Shown: piece after piece, positions 55,603 through 64,000 of the stretch
Numbering within the stretch: position 1 is the first letter of the stretch
Layout of the letters: each line of letters starts with the position of its first letter
The notes under the pieces: generated by a model
Told to the model about the DNA's origin: nothing
What the model saw: only the letters and a program-made list of their open reading frames with translations
Databases searched by the model: none
Position numbers and translations under genes: made by a program
Origin: Fischerella sp. PCC 9605
GTDB lineage: Bacteria; Cyanobacteriota; Cyanobacteriia; Cyanobacteriales; Nostocaceae
Direction: 5' to 3'
Assembly: GCF_000517105.1 (NCBI RefSeq)
Contig: NZ_KI912149.1
Location: forward strand, 1,816,235-1,880,234
DNA: 64,000 nucleotides

Positions 55603-57969
55603 TCATCCAAATGCCGTCATTCTTGCCAGGAAGAAAGCCCAAGTAGTGACAATTCCTCCTAAAAGGTAATGAGCAACCCCTACAGCCCGACCGTGAATGA
55701 TGCTCAAAGCACGAGGTTGAATAGCTGGGGCAACTTTCAATTTGTTGTGTGCCCAAACTATCGATTCAATCAGTTCTTGCCAGTAGCCACGACCACTGAA
55801 TAAGAACATCAGACTAAAGCCAAAGATGAAGTGTCCGCCCAGGAACATTAAGCCGTAGGCCGAAAGTGATGTATTGTAGGATGTAATCACTTGCGTTGAT
55901 TGCGCCCAAAGGAAATCACGCAACCAACCGTTATTCGTTATTGACGAAGTCGCAAAGTTTCCACCAGTGATGTGAGTGACCACCCCATCTGCTCCCACCG
56001 TCCCCCAGACATCTGATTGCATCTTCCAGAAGAAGTGGAAAATCACCATACTGAGAGAATTGTACATCCAGAACAAACCCAGGAATACATGATCCCAAGC
56101 CGACACCTGGCAAGTACCACCCCGTCCCGGCCCATCGCAGGGGAAGCGGAAGCCTAAATTAGCTTTATCTGGAATTAAACGGGAACTGCGGGCAAATAAA
56201 ACCCCTTTCAGCAGTACTAGAACAGTGACGTGAATTGTGAAGGCGTGAATGTGGTGAATTAAGAAATCCGCTGTACCCAAGGTAATGGGCATCATCGCCA
56301 CTTTGCCACCCACAGCCACTACACCACCACCGAAAGCATAGCTGACAGGCTCGTGCAAATTAGGCGCTGCGGTTCCCAATCCTGTTAGTTCCAAATTTCG
56401 CAAGCCACCGAAAGCATCACCCAAAGGTGCAGCAACTTGGAGAGCTGGATTTCCTATGGTCATCGTATGGATATGTTGCAACCACTGGGCAAACACTGGC
56501 TGTAGTTGAATTCCCGTATCTGAGAACATATCTTGGGGACGACCAAAAGCCCGCATGGTGTCGTTGTGGCAATACATAGCAAAGCTATGGAAGCCAAGGA
56601 ACTGACACACCCAAGCAAGATGAGAAATAATTGCATCCCGATGGCGTAGTACCCGATCCAGCACATTATTGAAATTTTGTTCTGGATCGTAGTCCCGCAC
56701 CATGTAAATTGCTGCATGGGCTGCCCCGCCAACAATCAGGAAGCCTCCAATCCACACATGGTGAGTGAATAGAGATACCACAGTCGCATAGTCTGTTGCC
56801 AAATAGGGATAGGGCGGCATCGCATACATGTGATGGGCGATGATAATGCTCAGAGAACCCAACATTGCCAAATTGATTGATAGCTGAGCGTGCCAGGACG
56901 TCGTGAGGACTTCAAACAGACCCTTGTGACCGACAGGCCCAATAAAGCTCAAGAATGGCAGCATGTTTGGAGTTCTGGCATCATCCAGCATTTCTTTAAT
57001 GCTGTGACCGATACCCCAGTTGGTACGATACATGTGACCGGCAATGATGAACATTACCGCGATCGCCAAATGATGATGTGCAACATCTGTCAACCACAAG
57101 CCACCAGTTACAGGGTTAAGACCACCCTTAAAGGTGAGGAAGTCAGTAAAATTTTCCCACTGCAAGGTGAAGAAAGGCAGGACACCTTTCACAAAGCCCC
57201 AATCTACATGGGGATACAACTCGCTCATCAAACTGGGATTCAAGATGAACTCGTGCGGTAAAGGAATATCGTTAAGAGCTACTCCAGCATCCAACAGCTT
57301 GTTAGTCGGTAAGGAAACATGGATTAGATGTCCTGTCCAACCTAATGAACCCAAACCCAAAAGCCCAGCCAAGTGATGATTTAACATCGACTGAGTATTC
57401 TGGAACCATTCCAGTTTGGGAGCGCGTTTGTGATAGTGGAACCAACCGGCGAACAGCATGAGTGCTGCCATTACCAAAGCGCCAATAGCGGTGCAATACA
57501 ATTGGAATGTATTGGTGAAACCAGCAGCACGCCACATTTGGAAAAGTCCAGATGTGATTTGAATGCCGTGGAAACCACCGCCCATATCTCCATTCAAAAT
57601 TTCTTGGCCAAATATGGGCCAAACAACTTGGGCACTCGGTTTAATGCCAGTTGGGTTTGCCATCCAAGCTTCAAAATTGGAAAAGCGAGCACCATGAAAA
57701 TACATGCCGCTTAACCAAATAAACACCACCGCTAGATGCCCAAAATGAGCAGCAAAAATCTTGCGGGATATGTCTTCTAAATCGCTGGTATGAGTATCGA
57801 AATCGTGGGCGTTAGCATGTAAGTTCCAAATCCAGGTTGTGGTTTTGGGACCTTTGGCGAGGGTGCGGTCAAAGTGTCCTGGTTGCGACCACTTCTGAAA
57901 AGAAGTAGACACTGGATCGTTATCAACTACAACCGTCGCCTTTTGCTCTCGCTCTGGCGTAAGAGTCAT
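55603..57969 (-). CDS. psaA: Photosystem I P700 apoprotein A1 (PsaA), divergent and longer
   Basis: 788 residues; most PsaA proteins are about 750-755. Start [20 protein letters not shown], gggagag upstream. The FX motif [19 protein letters not shown] and the helix pattern are complete. Two insertions relative to the usual protein are visible: a loop around residues 328-346 ([20 protein letters not shown] region) and about 26 residues around 503-530 ([20 protein letters not shown]). Many other replacements occur, such as [16 protein letters not shown]. First gene of psaA-psaB-psaL-psaI. It is probably an alternative, conditionally used reaction centre. Confidence 0.95.
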   Translation of the reverse strand: MTLTPEREQKATVVVDNDPVSTSFQKWSQPGHFDRTLAKGPKTTTWIWNLHANAHDFDTHTSDLEDISRKIFAAHFGHLAVVFIWLSGMYFHGARFSNFEAWMANPTGIKPSAQVVWPIFGQEILNGDMGGGFHGIQITSGLFQMWRAAGFTNTFQLYCTAIGALVMAALMLFAGWFHYHKRAPKLEWFQNTQSMLNHHLAGLLGLGSLGWTGHLIHVSLPTNKLLDAGVALNDIPLPHEFILNPSLMSELYPHVDWGFVKGVLPFFTLQWENFTDFLTFKGGLNPVTGGLWLTDVAHHHLAIAVMFIIAGHMYRTNWGIGHSIKEMLDDARTPNMLPFLSFIGPVGHKGLFEVLTTSWHAQLSINLAMLGSLSIIIAHHMYAMPPYPYLATDYATVVSLFTHHVWIGGFLIVGGAAHAAIYMVRDYDPEQNFNNVLDRVLRHRDAIISHLAWVCQFLGFHSFAMYCHNDTMRAFGRPQDMFSDTGIQLQPVFAQWLQHIHTMTIGNPALQVAAPLGDAFGGLRNLELTGLGTAAPNLHEPVSYAFGGGVVAVGGKVAMMPITLGTADFLIHHIHAFTIHVTVLVLLKGVLFARSSRLIPDKANLGFRFPCDGPGRGGTCQVSAWDHVFLGLFWMYNSLSMVIFHFFWKMQSDVWGTVGADGVVTHITGGNFATSSITNNGWLRDFLWAQSTQVITSYNTSLSAYGLMFLGGHFIFGFSLMFLFSGRGYWQELIESIVWAHNKLKVAPAIQPRALSIIHGRAVGVAHYLLGGIVTTWAFFLARMTAFG

Positions 57970-58254
57970 TGAACTCTCCCTCTTCTATTAAAGAAATGAG
58001 AACTTTGCTCTGCTCAAAATAGCTGTATTTCAGTTTGTTGATAGTTGTTGGTTTAGGGATTAACTATTAGCCACTAACCAAATCAAACAAGAGAAAAAAG
58101 CCAGCGATTGGATTAACAGCAACGCTGGATTATTTGTAAATAAATTATTCGCTCAAGAGAGAGCAAGTGGCTGAATAACCCTTTCATTAGAGAATAAGAA
58201 AAAAAAAAGAAGAACTGATGAAGGAAGATAGTTATTAACAATAAATTACAAAAA
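57970..58254 (-). promoter_or_regulatory. Upstream region of the psa operon
   Basis: 285 bases between psaA and the receiver gene, with AT-rich stretches (58180-58250) and a small inverted repeat (aagccagcgatt ... aacgctggatt, about 58099-58132). It must hold the psaA promoter. I could not identify a specific regulator site such as the HLR1 direct repeats. Confidence 0.4.
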
Positions 58255-58635
58255 CTATTTCCAATTCAGCACTTCAGCTACTTGTTTGGCCAGAGTCATT
58301 AAATCAAAAGGTTTAGCGATCGCAGCCCTCACCCCAAGTTTTACCATCTGGGATACCTCCCCAGTTGTTACAGTTGTTAATAAAATTACAGGAATATGAT
58401 GGGTTACAGGGTTGCTCTGTAGTCGTTGCAAGGTTATAGACAAGTCTTGATCGCAGACAAAAGCATCCACATCTATGAGGATAGCATCGAGTTGCTCTGT
58501 CTCAATTTTAACAATAGCTTCATAACTGAATGCTGTTGTCAGCACTTTCCAGCCTGCCTCTGTTTCCAAGCAAAGCTGGGCTAACTCCCGAATAGCGTTT
58601 TCATTTTCAATCAGTAAAATGCGCCGGGTTATCAC
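58255..58635 (-). CDS. Stand-alone receiver (CheY-like) protein with altered acidic pocket
   Basis: 126 residues, receiver domain only. The phospho-acceptor position is kept (Asp55 in AILIDVDAF), and so are the conserved Thr region (VILLTTVTTGE) and Lys (AIAKPFD). The acidic pair that binds magnesium reads Glu10-Asn11 instead of Asp-Asp (IENENAIREL, compare IIDDEQDIRE in the protein at 63212). It may be phosphorylated poorly. It lies upstream of psaA in the same direction, 285 bases apart; any link to psa expression is inference. Confidence 0.85.
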   Translation of the reverse strand: MITRRILLIENENAIRELAQLCLETEAGWKVLTTAFSYEAIVKIETEQLDAILIDVDAFVCDQDLSITLQRLQSNPVTHHIPVILLTTVTTGEVSQMVKLGVRAAIAKPFDLMTLAKQVAEVLNWK

Positions 58636-58849
58636 TGCTAAAATTTACCTTTCTGCCTCAAATTAGCTGGCAGATATATAATTCCAGCTTCTTGTAGAGT
58701 AGGCAAAAAATCTGAATAACCAATGAAGAGAGTAAGCTTTTTGGGAGCATCTACCTATAGAAATTTGGTTTTATACCAACCCTGCCAAAATCTGTACAAT
58801 AAATGGTTGGGTCTGCAATTAAAAGTTTTTACTCGTTGGAGACGAAAAC

Positions 58850-59041
58850 ATGACCCCGTTAGAATTTCAGGATTTCCACGTTGCAACAGAGTATATAACA
58901 AAACATCTAGTTGAGCGGGGTAAATACCGACAAGAATTTGTAATTACTGAGACTATTGACGACATCGATCGCAACATAACATTAGCGCCTAAATCTGATA
59001 CCAAACTTCAGGTAAGTTATGCACAGGAGATGTTTTTATGA
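58850..59041 (+). CDS. Short protein of unknown function
   Basis: 63 residues, ATG preceded by ggagacg. Polar and mixed alpha/beta in character (MTPLEFQDFHVATEYITKHL; EFVITETIDDIDRNITLAPK). I recognise no family. It sits between the receiver gene and a GC-rich insert with debris, so it could also be a remnant. Confidence 0.35.
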   Translation: MTPLEFQDFHVATEYITKHLVERGKYRQEFVITETIDDIDRNITLAPKSDTKLQVSYAQEMFL

Positions 59042-59202
59042 ATAGGCGGCAACTGATAGAATAATCTACAACCTTTGCTTTCAAGACTTTTTGCAATAGT
59101 CTCAGTTAAATGAGAATAGCTGAGGAGCGATCGCGCCGATCCATGACTGTGTTTGAAACGCAGAGTATGGGCGCAAAGACCGAGGGCATTGACTGCTCTA
59201 TC

Positions 59203-59280
59203 TCGAGCGCAAGACACCTGTCCAGACGTTTACAGGTGTTCGCCGATTTCATCTGCGAGCGAGTGCCTGAAGAGCCGTAA
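59203..59280 (+). pseudogene. C-terminal remnant of a LysR-type regulator
   Basis: The plus-strand frame ending at TAA 59278-59280 reads RHLSRRLQVFADFICERVPE then EP. This is the usual C-terminal helix of LysR-family proteins (hlSrRlraFvDFl.er). The upstream part is absent. It adjoins, in opposite orientation, the complete LysR gene at 59286-60233. Confidence 0.5.
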
Positions 59281-59285
59281 GCCTA

Positions 59286-60233
59286 CTATTTCGTCATTCG
59301 CCTCTTGGGTGTGGCTGCTGATGTCGGTTGCTCATTCCGGATCAAGAATTCTGAGTCGGTCAACCGCGCGTACAGAAAATCAGTAAGTGCCTTAACCCTG
59401 GTAACCGATTTAAGATCCGGATGCGTCAGGATCCAGACCTGGGTATCCAGCTTCGGAATGGGCTCGGTAACTCGCACGAGTTCGCGCGTCGGTTTGGCCA
59501 GCAGACACAACAGCAGGCCTACACCCATGTCATGCCGCACTGCCTCCACCATGCCCGCCAAGCTGTTCACGCGCATCGCGATGTTCTCCTCGGGTACGTG
59601 CTGTCGCATCCATTTGGTCTGCGCCAGGTAGGCTAGCTCTTCGTCCGGAGCAACCCAATCGAAGTCGGTCCAGTCTGGCTCTTCTGTAGAAAGCCTTTTG
59701 GTAAATCTCTTGAGATACGTTTTGGATGCGTAGACCGCCGTTTGGATACGCCCAACCCTTTGCCCGATCAGATGCTCAGGCGGTTTGTTCGAGGGCCGAA
59801 CCGCGACATCAGCCTCGCGTTTGCTCAGGCTCAAAAAGTTGTTGTTGATCGCGAGCTGTATTTGGATGCCTGGATGAGCCTTTCGGAACTCGACCAGGTG
59901 AGGCATTAACAGATCGTGCATTAAGGTGTCGGTGCTCGTCAGCCGGATCGTGCCGGACAGCCGTAGATCGAGACCGGTCAACTGGCGCTGCGCCGCCTCG
60001 ATCCGATCGCCTACGCCGCGCAACTGCTCGCGCAGGATCTCACCCGCCGGCGTCATGACGTAGCCGCTGGGCAGCCGCTCGAAGAGCCGCACGCGCAGCC
60101 GGTTCTCCAGCCGACCAAGCCGGCGCAGCACGGTCGAGTAATTGACGTTCAAGTACTTGGCGGCGCCCGACAGCGATTCAGCCCGCGCCACCGCCAGAAA
60201 ATACCGCAGATCGTCCCAGTCCGTATCCTGCAT
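59286..60233 (-). CDS. LysR-family transcriptional regulator
   Basis: About 315 residues from ATG at 60233, chosen because ggag lies 9 bases upstream. The N-terminal winged helix-turn-helix is DDLRYFLAVARAESLSGAAK followed by YLNVNYSTVLRRLGRLENRL. A periplasmic-binding-protein-like effector domain follows (GTIRLTSTDTLMHDLLMPHL). The DNA is markedly GC-richer than its surroundings and the protein looks proteobacterial. It is divergent from the SnoaL/SugE genes and presumably controls them through the shared 147-base gap. Confidence 0.9.
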   Translation of the reverse strand: MQDTDWDDLRYFLAVARAESLSGAAKYLNVNYSTVLRRLGRLENRLRVRLFERLPSGYVMTPAGEILREQLRGVGDRIEAAQRQLTGLDLRLSGTIRLTSTDTLMHDLLMPHLVEFRKAHPGIQIQLAINNNFLSLSKREADVAVRPSNKPPEHLIGQRVGRIQTAVYASKTYLKRFTKRLSTEEPDWTDFDWVAPDEELAYLAQTKWMRQHVPEENIAMRVNSLAGMVEAVRHDMGVGLLLCLLAKPTRELVRVTEPIPKLDTQVWILTHPDLKSVTRVKALTDFLYARLTDSEFLIRNEQPTSAATPKRRMTK

Positions 60234-60380
60234 CTTTGCACACTCCAAATGCATTTATTGCGAGTTGTTGTGCCGCATAGCATAACCTAAAATCGGGGTA
60301 CTAGGTCGCTAATCCCCTCGGATCGAAATCCAGAGAAAGGCCTTGGGCGACCTCTTGTTCAGCAGTGAAAGGAGATGATT

Positions 60381-60812
60381 ATGGGCGCACCCTCACCGGA
60401 ACTCGTCGATCTCTGGCTCGCGAGAGCCTTCAACACACAGGATATCGAAGCCGCCGCGGCAATGTATCACCCGGAGGCGAGCGTCGTACGCCTGGAACAG
60501 GTGCATGGCAGTGACATCGTGGCGCGCGGTGCCGATGGCATCCGCGAGACCATGGCGGGTTACATCGGGCTGAAGCCGCACATGGACGTGGTCGTGCACC
60601 ACACGACCGTGTCGGGCGATTTTGCGCTGTGCCGATCGCAGTGGCGGATCGCGGGTAGCGATAAAAATGGCAAGCCTATCGAAGTCCATCACCATGGCAT
60701 GGAGGTCATGCGCCGCCTGCCGAACGGCGAGTGGGTCTTCTTCATCGATCATCCGTGGGGGGCGGACGCCTCCTGGGCGATCGATCGGCCGCCGCACACG
60801 GACGGAGGATAG
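60381..60812 (+). CDS. SnoaL-like / NTF2-fold protein (DUF4440 type)
   Basis: 143 residues from ATG at 60381 (ggag 6 bases upstream). The pattern LVDLWLARAFNTQDIEAAAA ... YHPEA ... MEVMRRLPNGEWVFFIDHPW is the common ketosteroid-isomerase-like fold of SnoaL/DUF4440 proteins. The substrate is not predictable. It is followed within 4 bases by the SMR transporter gene, forming a two-gene operon divergent from LysR. High GC and HIP1-poor sequence suggest transfer. Confidence 0.8.
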   Translation: MGAPSPELVDLWLARAFNTQDIEAAAAMYHPEASVVRLEQVHGSDIVARGADGIRETMAGYIGLKPHMDVVVHHTTVSGDFALCRSQWRIAGSDKNGKPIEVHHHGMEVMRRLPNGEWVFFIDHPWGADASWAIDRPPHTDGG

Positions 60813-60816
60813 GGAA

Positions 60817-61134
60817 ATGGCTTGGACTCTACTATTCGCGGCTGGCATCCTCGAGATTGCGATGGCGGCCTCGCTCAAATACAGCAAGGGCTGGACCCGA
60901 TTTGAACCCAGTGCATTGGGTATTGGTGCGGCGATTGCCAGCTTCTATCTGCTCACGCTTGCCCTTCGGGATCTACCGATCGGCACCGCCTACGCCGTAT
61001 GGACCGGAATTGGCACCGTAGGCGTAGCGCTGATCGGCATCGTCATGTTTGGTGAGAGCGCTTCATCCATAAGACTTGCGCTCATCGGGCTCATACTTGC
61101 TGGGATGATCGGCCTTAAACTCATCGAGACGTGA
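60817..61134 (+). CDS. sugE: Small multidrug resistance family exporter, SugE/Gdx-like
   Basis: 105 residues, four membrane helices. The essential Glu of helix 1 lies in AAGILEIAMAASLKYSKG (Glu13). The helix-3 motif GTAYAVWTGIGTVGVALIGI and FGESASSIRLALIGLILAGM are typical of the SugE/Gdx branch, whose members export guanidinium or quaternary ammonium compounds. ATG at 60817 follows ggagg. The gene belongs to the GC-rich LysR-controlled insert. No guanidine riboswitch is apparent upstream. Confidence 0.88.
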   Translation: MAWTLLFAAGILEIAMAASLKYSKGWTRFEPSALGIGAAIASFYLLTLALRDLPIGTAYAVWTGIGTVGVALIGIVMFGESASSIRLALIGLILAGMIGLKLIET

Positions 61135-61153
61135 GTCACTTCTGGCGCCGTAT

Positions 61154-61283
61154 CAGCTTGTCGCAGGCGCTTCGATCACCCTCTGAGGAAGTTGCAGAGA
61201 TGGTTTGTTTCCTGTTGTCAAAGCATGCCTCCTTTGCCACCGGCAGTTTCCACCTGATGGATGGTGGTTACACCGCGCAGTAA
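61154..61283 (+). pseudogene. C-terminal remnant of a short-chain dehydrogenase
   Basis: The frame ending at TAA 61281-61283 encodes SEEVAEMVCFLLSKHASFAT followed by GSFHLMDGGYTAQ. This is the standard SDR C-terminus (sp.EvA..v.FLlSd.asf.tG....vDGG). No N-terminal Rossmann part is present. It marks the right border of the GC-rich insert. Confidence 0.75.
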
Positions 61284-61510
61284 CAATCGCATACTCTTGT
61301 TCAATCTGGGAAGACATTGGAAGAATCCCTTTTGCATCAACGAAAGTCAGAGCCAATTTAGACCAGACTCGACTCTTCACTTAGATGAAATCGAGACGTT
61401 CTTCAGAGGTTCCTTCTCCATCCAGTTTCTAAGCTGAAAGTGGTTTGAGGATGAGGAGGATTCAAGTTCTGTTTCATCTTGTATTTGAGAAATCAATTAA
61501 GGAGACTGAC

Positions 61511-62497
61511 ATGAAAACTCGCAAACTTGGCGATCAAGGACTTGTGGTTTCAGAACTAGGACTGGGTTGTATGGGAATGTCCGAGTTCTATAGTGGACAG
61601 AATGATCGAGAAGCAATCGCAACCATTCATCGAGCACTGGATCTCGGCATTACCTTACTGGATACTGCTGATATGTACGGTCCTTTTACCAATGAACAGT
61701 TGATAGGGAGAGCCATCAAAAACCACCGCGATCAGGTGGTAATCGCAACAAAGTTTGGAGTTGTGCGATCGCAAGAGGGTGGGTGGAACGGTATTAACGG
61801 TAAGCCAGAGTATGTGCGTCAAGCCTGTGATGCATCGTTGAAGCGGCTAGACGTGGATGTGATTGACCTCTACTTCCAGCACCGAGTTGACCCAGAGGTG
61901 CCTATTGAAGAGACCATTGGTGCAATGGCTGAGCTAGTGGAGCAAGGCAAAGTACGCTATATCGGCATCTCGGAAGCTGCACCAGTCACCATTCGACGCG
62001 CTCATGCCGTTCATCCCCTTTCAGCGTTGGAAACAGAATATTCCCTCTGGAGCCGTGAGCCAGAAGATGAGATTCTGCCTACAGTGCGGGAATTGGGTAT
62101 CGGATTTATGCCCTACAGCCCACTGGGTCGAGGATTCCTGTCAGGACGGTTTACCAGCCCGGATGATTTTCCAGCAGACGACTTTCGCCGCTTCTTCCCT
62201 CGCTTCCAGGGAGAGAATTTCTACAAAAATCTGCAACTGGTGGAGCAGGTGAAAACGATCGCCGCTGAAACAGGAGTGACCCCTAGTCAGCTCGCCCTGG
62301 CATGGCTATTAGCTCAGGGAGAAGACATCGTTCCAATTCCAGGCACCAAGCAGCGCAAATATCTGGAGGAGAATGTTACTGCAACAGATATTCAGCTTAC
62401 AGCAGAAGATCTGAGCCGGATTGAAGCCGTTGCACCAAAAAGCATAGCCGTGGGCGATCGCTACCCCAGTTCAGGAATGAGTGAAGTGAACCGCTAG
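61511..62497 (+). CDS. Aldo/keto reductase
   Basis: 328 residues from ATG at 61511 (aaggag 6 bases upstream). TIM-barrel NADPH-dependent reductase: [32 protein letters not shown] (catalytic Asp and Tyr), VIATKFGVV, the catalytic His in [24 protein letters not shown], and [13 protein letters not shown]. Resembles the YakC/AKR13-like group that reduces aldehydes. It is followed by a SnoaL-like gene 19 bases later. Composition is closer to the resident genome than the preceding insert, including a GCGATCGC near 61767 in partial form. Confidence 0.93.
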   Translation: MKTRKLGDQGLVVSELGLGCMGMSEFYSGQNDREAIATIHRALDLGITLLDTADMYGPFTNEQLIGRAIKNHRDQVVIATKFGVVRSQEGGWNGINGKPEYVRQACDASLKRLDVDVIDLYFQHRVDPEVPIEETIGAMAELVEQGKVRYIGISEAAPVTIRRAHAVHPLSALETEYSLWSREPEDEILPTVRELGIGFMPYSPLGRGFLSGRFTSPDDFPADDFRRFFPRFQGENFYKNLQLVEQVKTIAAETGVTPSQLALAWLLAQGEDIVPIPGTKQRKYLEENVTATDIQLTAEDLSRIEAVAPKSIAVGDRYPSSGMSEVNR

Positions 62498-62516
62498 AAC
62501 TCAAAGGAGAAAAACC

Positions 62517-62939
62517 ATGAATGAACAAGCAAATAGGCAATTGGTGCAACAGGCGTATCAATATCAAAGCGAAGGCGACGTGCAATCGCTCTTGAATTTG
62601 TTGACCGAAGATGTTCAATGGCAACTGCCCGAAATGGAAAACGTGCCGTTTGCCGGAACGTGGCGCGGACGGGAACAAGTCGGACAATTCTTCAGCACAC
62701 TTGCCCAAGTGCAAGATGTTGTCGAATTTGAGCCGGAGGAGTTTATCGCGCAAGGCAACAAAGTGGTGGTTTTGGGCCGTTTCTCTATGCGCGTCAAATC
62801 TACGGGCAGAATTTCCGCCTCAGCTTGGACGCACGTTTGGATCATCAAAAGTGGCAAAGTAACCCATTTTCGCGAATACGTAGACACCGCCGCCGTAAGC
62901 AGAGCACACACCGCCGCGCAGACGGTTAACAGATCCTAA
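62517..62939 (+). CDS. SnoaL-like / NTF2-fold protein
   Basis: 140 residues, aaaggag shortly before ATG. NQANRQLVQQAYQYQ-type start (MNEQANRQLVQQAYQYQSEG), LLTEDVQWQLPE, PFAGTWRGREQVGQFF and KVTHFREYVDTAA are typical of SnoaL-like proteins of the ketosteroid-isomerase fold. Likely transcribed with the aldo/keto reductase. Substrate unknown. Confidence 0.85.
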   Translation: MNEQANRQLVQQAYQYQSEGDVQSLLNLLTEDVQWQLPEMENVPFAGTWRGREQVGQFFSTLAQVQDVVEFEPEEFIAQGNKVVVLGRFSMRVKSTGRISASAWTHVWIIKSGKVTHFREYVDTAAVSRAHTAAQTVNRS

Positions 62940-63038
62940 ATAATCGATGCGATCGCGGCTGTGCCAGAGTGAAGCACACGGAAGGGCCTTGCTTAATTGG
63001 TGATTAAAGAGAAAGTAAGTTGCTTGAATACTGACTAA

Positions 63039-63137
63039 ATGGCTGGAGCCACCAAAGTAGAAATATTTGAGTCAGCAGAGCAATTGCATGAGCTGCTGAG
63101 AAAACAAAAAACAGCGTTATACCAATTTAAAAAATGA
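63039..63137 (+). pseudogene. N-terminal stub of an IS630-type transposase
   Basis: ATG at 63039 starts MAGATKVEIFESAEQLHELL followed by RKQKTALYQFKK and a stop. The first about 25 residues match the remembered N-terminus of cyanobacterial IS630-family helix-turn-helix transposases (MAG.TKVEI.ESAEeLh.LLRkQKTA). The rest is gone. It probably marks a former insertion between the reductase block and the regulator. Confidence 0.6.
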
Positions 63138-63211
63138 TTGCGGCAGATGCATTCATGAAACCCAGACACAGAAGGCAATTTCCAATCCAAAATCCACAAT
63201 CTAAAATGGCA

Positions 63212-63592
63212 TCACACTGACCTACCAATCAATGCCTGTAGCACTTGATCGGATAAGGTAAAAGGGTCATAGGGCTTGGTAATTACCGCCGCTACCTTGA
63301 GTTGAGTAAACTGACGTTGTTCAGCAGCCTGTGCTTTTGCTGTCAGCAAAACTACCGGAATATTTTGGGTTTTCGGATTTTTCTGGAGGTTTTGCAAGGT
63401 TGTCAACCCATCCATATCCGGCATCATCACATCTAAGAGAATGACATCAGGTTTTTCTGCCGCAGCTTTGACCAGACCTTCTTTACCGGAAACTGCTGTT
63501 AGGACTTCCCATCCGCCAGCTATCTCTAGACACATCTGAGTAGTTTCTCGGATATCCTGTTCATCATCAATAATCAAAATGCGTTTTGTCAT
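63212..63592 (-). CDS. Response regulator, receiver domain only
   Basis: 126 residues. Canonical CheY-like receiver: Asp9-Asp10 (ILIIDDEQDIRE), phospho-site Asp54 in ILLDVMMPDMDG, VVLLTAKAQ, and Lys in VITKPYDPFTL. It lies directly downstream of a histidine kinase gene on the same strand and is its probable partner. It is clearly related to the receiver protein at 58255-58635 (shared CLE...GWEVLT region), which has lost the acidic pair. Confidence 0.92.
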   Translation of the reverse strand: MTKRILIIDDEQDIRETTQMCLEIAGGWEVLTAVSGKEGLVKAAAEKPDVILLDVMMPDMDGLTTLQNLQKNPKTQNIPVVLLTAKAQAAEQRQFTQLKVAAVITKPYDPFTLSDQVLQALIGRSV

Positions 63593-63684
63593 TTGTAATT
63601 TGTTGGTTGTTGGTTGTTGGTTGTTGGTTGTTAGTTGTTAGTGGTTAGTGATTGGTATTTTACCCTTTCCCCTTTCCCCAATCA
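63593..63684. repeat. Heptamer repeat array between kinase and regulator genes
   Basis: Tandem ttggttg/ttagttg 7-mers, then a short pyrimidine-rich stretch. STRR type. Confidence 0.75.
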
Positions 63685-64000
63685 CTAACCAATAGGTAAC
63701 GTGAAATAAAAAGTGCTACCCTTCCCTAAAGTGCTCTCTGCCCAGATTTTGCCTCCATGCTGTTGTATTATGCTGCGACAAATTGCTAATCCCAAGCCAG
63801 TACCCCCTTGATGACGGGAGTTAGAAGCATCGACTTGCTGAAAGCGATCAAAAATTGTTTCTAGTTTATCTTCAGGAATACCTCGCCCTTGATCTTTGAT
63901 TTGGAACAAGAGATACGAGGTAGGGGGAGTAATAAGTTTATTTTCCAATTTATTTTCCTCCACATCCCCCACTTTCTTCACTTCCCCTTCTTGTTCAAGT
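63685..64000 (-). CDS. Sensor histidine kinase, C-terminal part (continues beyond window)
   Basis: The frame is open to the window edge. Visible is the end of the ATPase domain: LLFQIKDQGRGIPEDKLETI (G1 box DxGxGI), FDRFQQVDASNSRHQGGTGL followed by GLAICRSII (F and G2 boxes) and the usual end KGSTFYFTLPIG. Upstream of the G1 box the segment EEGEVKKVGDVEENK-like (LEQEGEVKKVGDVEENKLEN) looks low-complexity and may be repeat-derived. It should pair with the downstream receiver protein. Confidence 0.9.
   Translation of the reverse strand, partial: LEQEGEVKKVGDVEENKLENKLITPPTSYLLFQIKDQGRGIPEDKLETIFDRFQQVDASNSRHQGGTGLGLAICRSIIQQHGGKIWAESTLGKGSTFYFTLPIG

Noticed and set aside
52176-57969. Confident naming of the psa operon as a FaRLiP cluster
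   Set aside because: The gene order fits, but the far-red regulators, psbA, chlF and apc paralogues are not in the window and I cannot run a tree, so the label stays open.

Overview
The window is chromosomal DNA from a filamentous, probably heterocyst-forming (Nostocales-type) cyanobacterium. The evidence is the very frequent HIP1 octamer (GCGATCGC), many short tandem repeats of 7-mers between genes, photosystem I genes, a CHAT/DUF928 pair, and typical cyanobacterial household genes (ilvB, clpB, hisZ, cobU, ureG, rnz). Most genes look ordinary, but the DNA between them is crowded with repeats, small MITE-like elements and gene debris. Some of these repeats sit inside open reading frames.

Left part (0-16.5 kb). 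The edge holds transposase and GumC-like debris, then rnz. Next come a TPR-CHAT protease and a DUF928 protein facing each other. A CHASE2 sensor kinase, a NarL-type response regulator and a degenerate kinase-like membrane protein follow on the minus strand. They lie beside a complete peptide-export cassette: an HlyD adaptor, an ABC exporter with a C39 peptidase, and two small proteins with double-glycine leaders.

Middle (16-50 kb). This part carries cobU, a three-gene glycan block (two GT2 enzymes and a hexapeptide acetyltransferase), and ilvB with an added zinc ribbon. It continues with clpB, an orphan ATP-grasp enzyme, and an acyl-CoA dehydrogenase/cyclase fusion whose linker is an intergenic repeat. 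A 1456-residue PAS/GAF kinase, a tandem universal stress protein, ureG and an inositol monophosphatase follow. The last genes here are a TPR/site-2-protease/TPR protein, a J-domain protein overlapping hisZ, a methyltransferase, a TPM/LemA pair and small cyanobacterial unknowns.

Right part (50-64 kb). csaB and tRNA-Ala(GGC) come first, then a minus-strand psaA-psaB-psaL-psaI cluster. Its proteins differ clearly from the housekeeping photosystem I set as I remember it, including two insertions in PsaA, so I read it as an alternative photosystem I. A CheY-like protein with an altered acidic pocket lies upstream of it. From 59.2 to 61.1 kb there is a GC-rich, proteobacterial-looking insert (LysR, SnoaL-like, SugE-like) bordered by gene fragments. 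An aldo/keto reductase and a second SnoaL-like gene follow. The window ends in a response regulator and the C-terminus of a histidine kinase.

The most interesting items are the alternative photosystem I operon, the double-glycine peptide system with its adjacent two-component genes, and repeats that have been absorbed into working genes.
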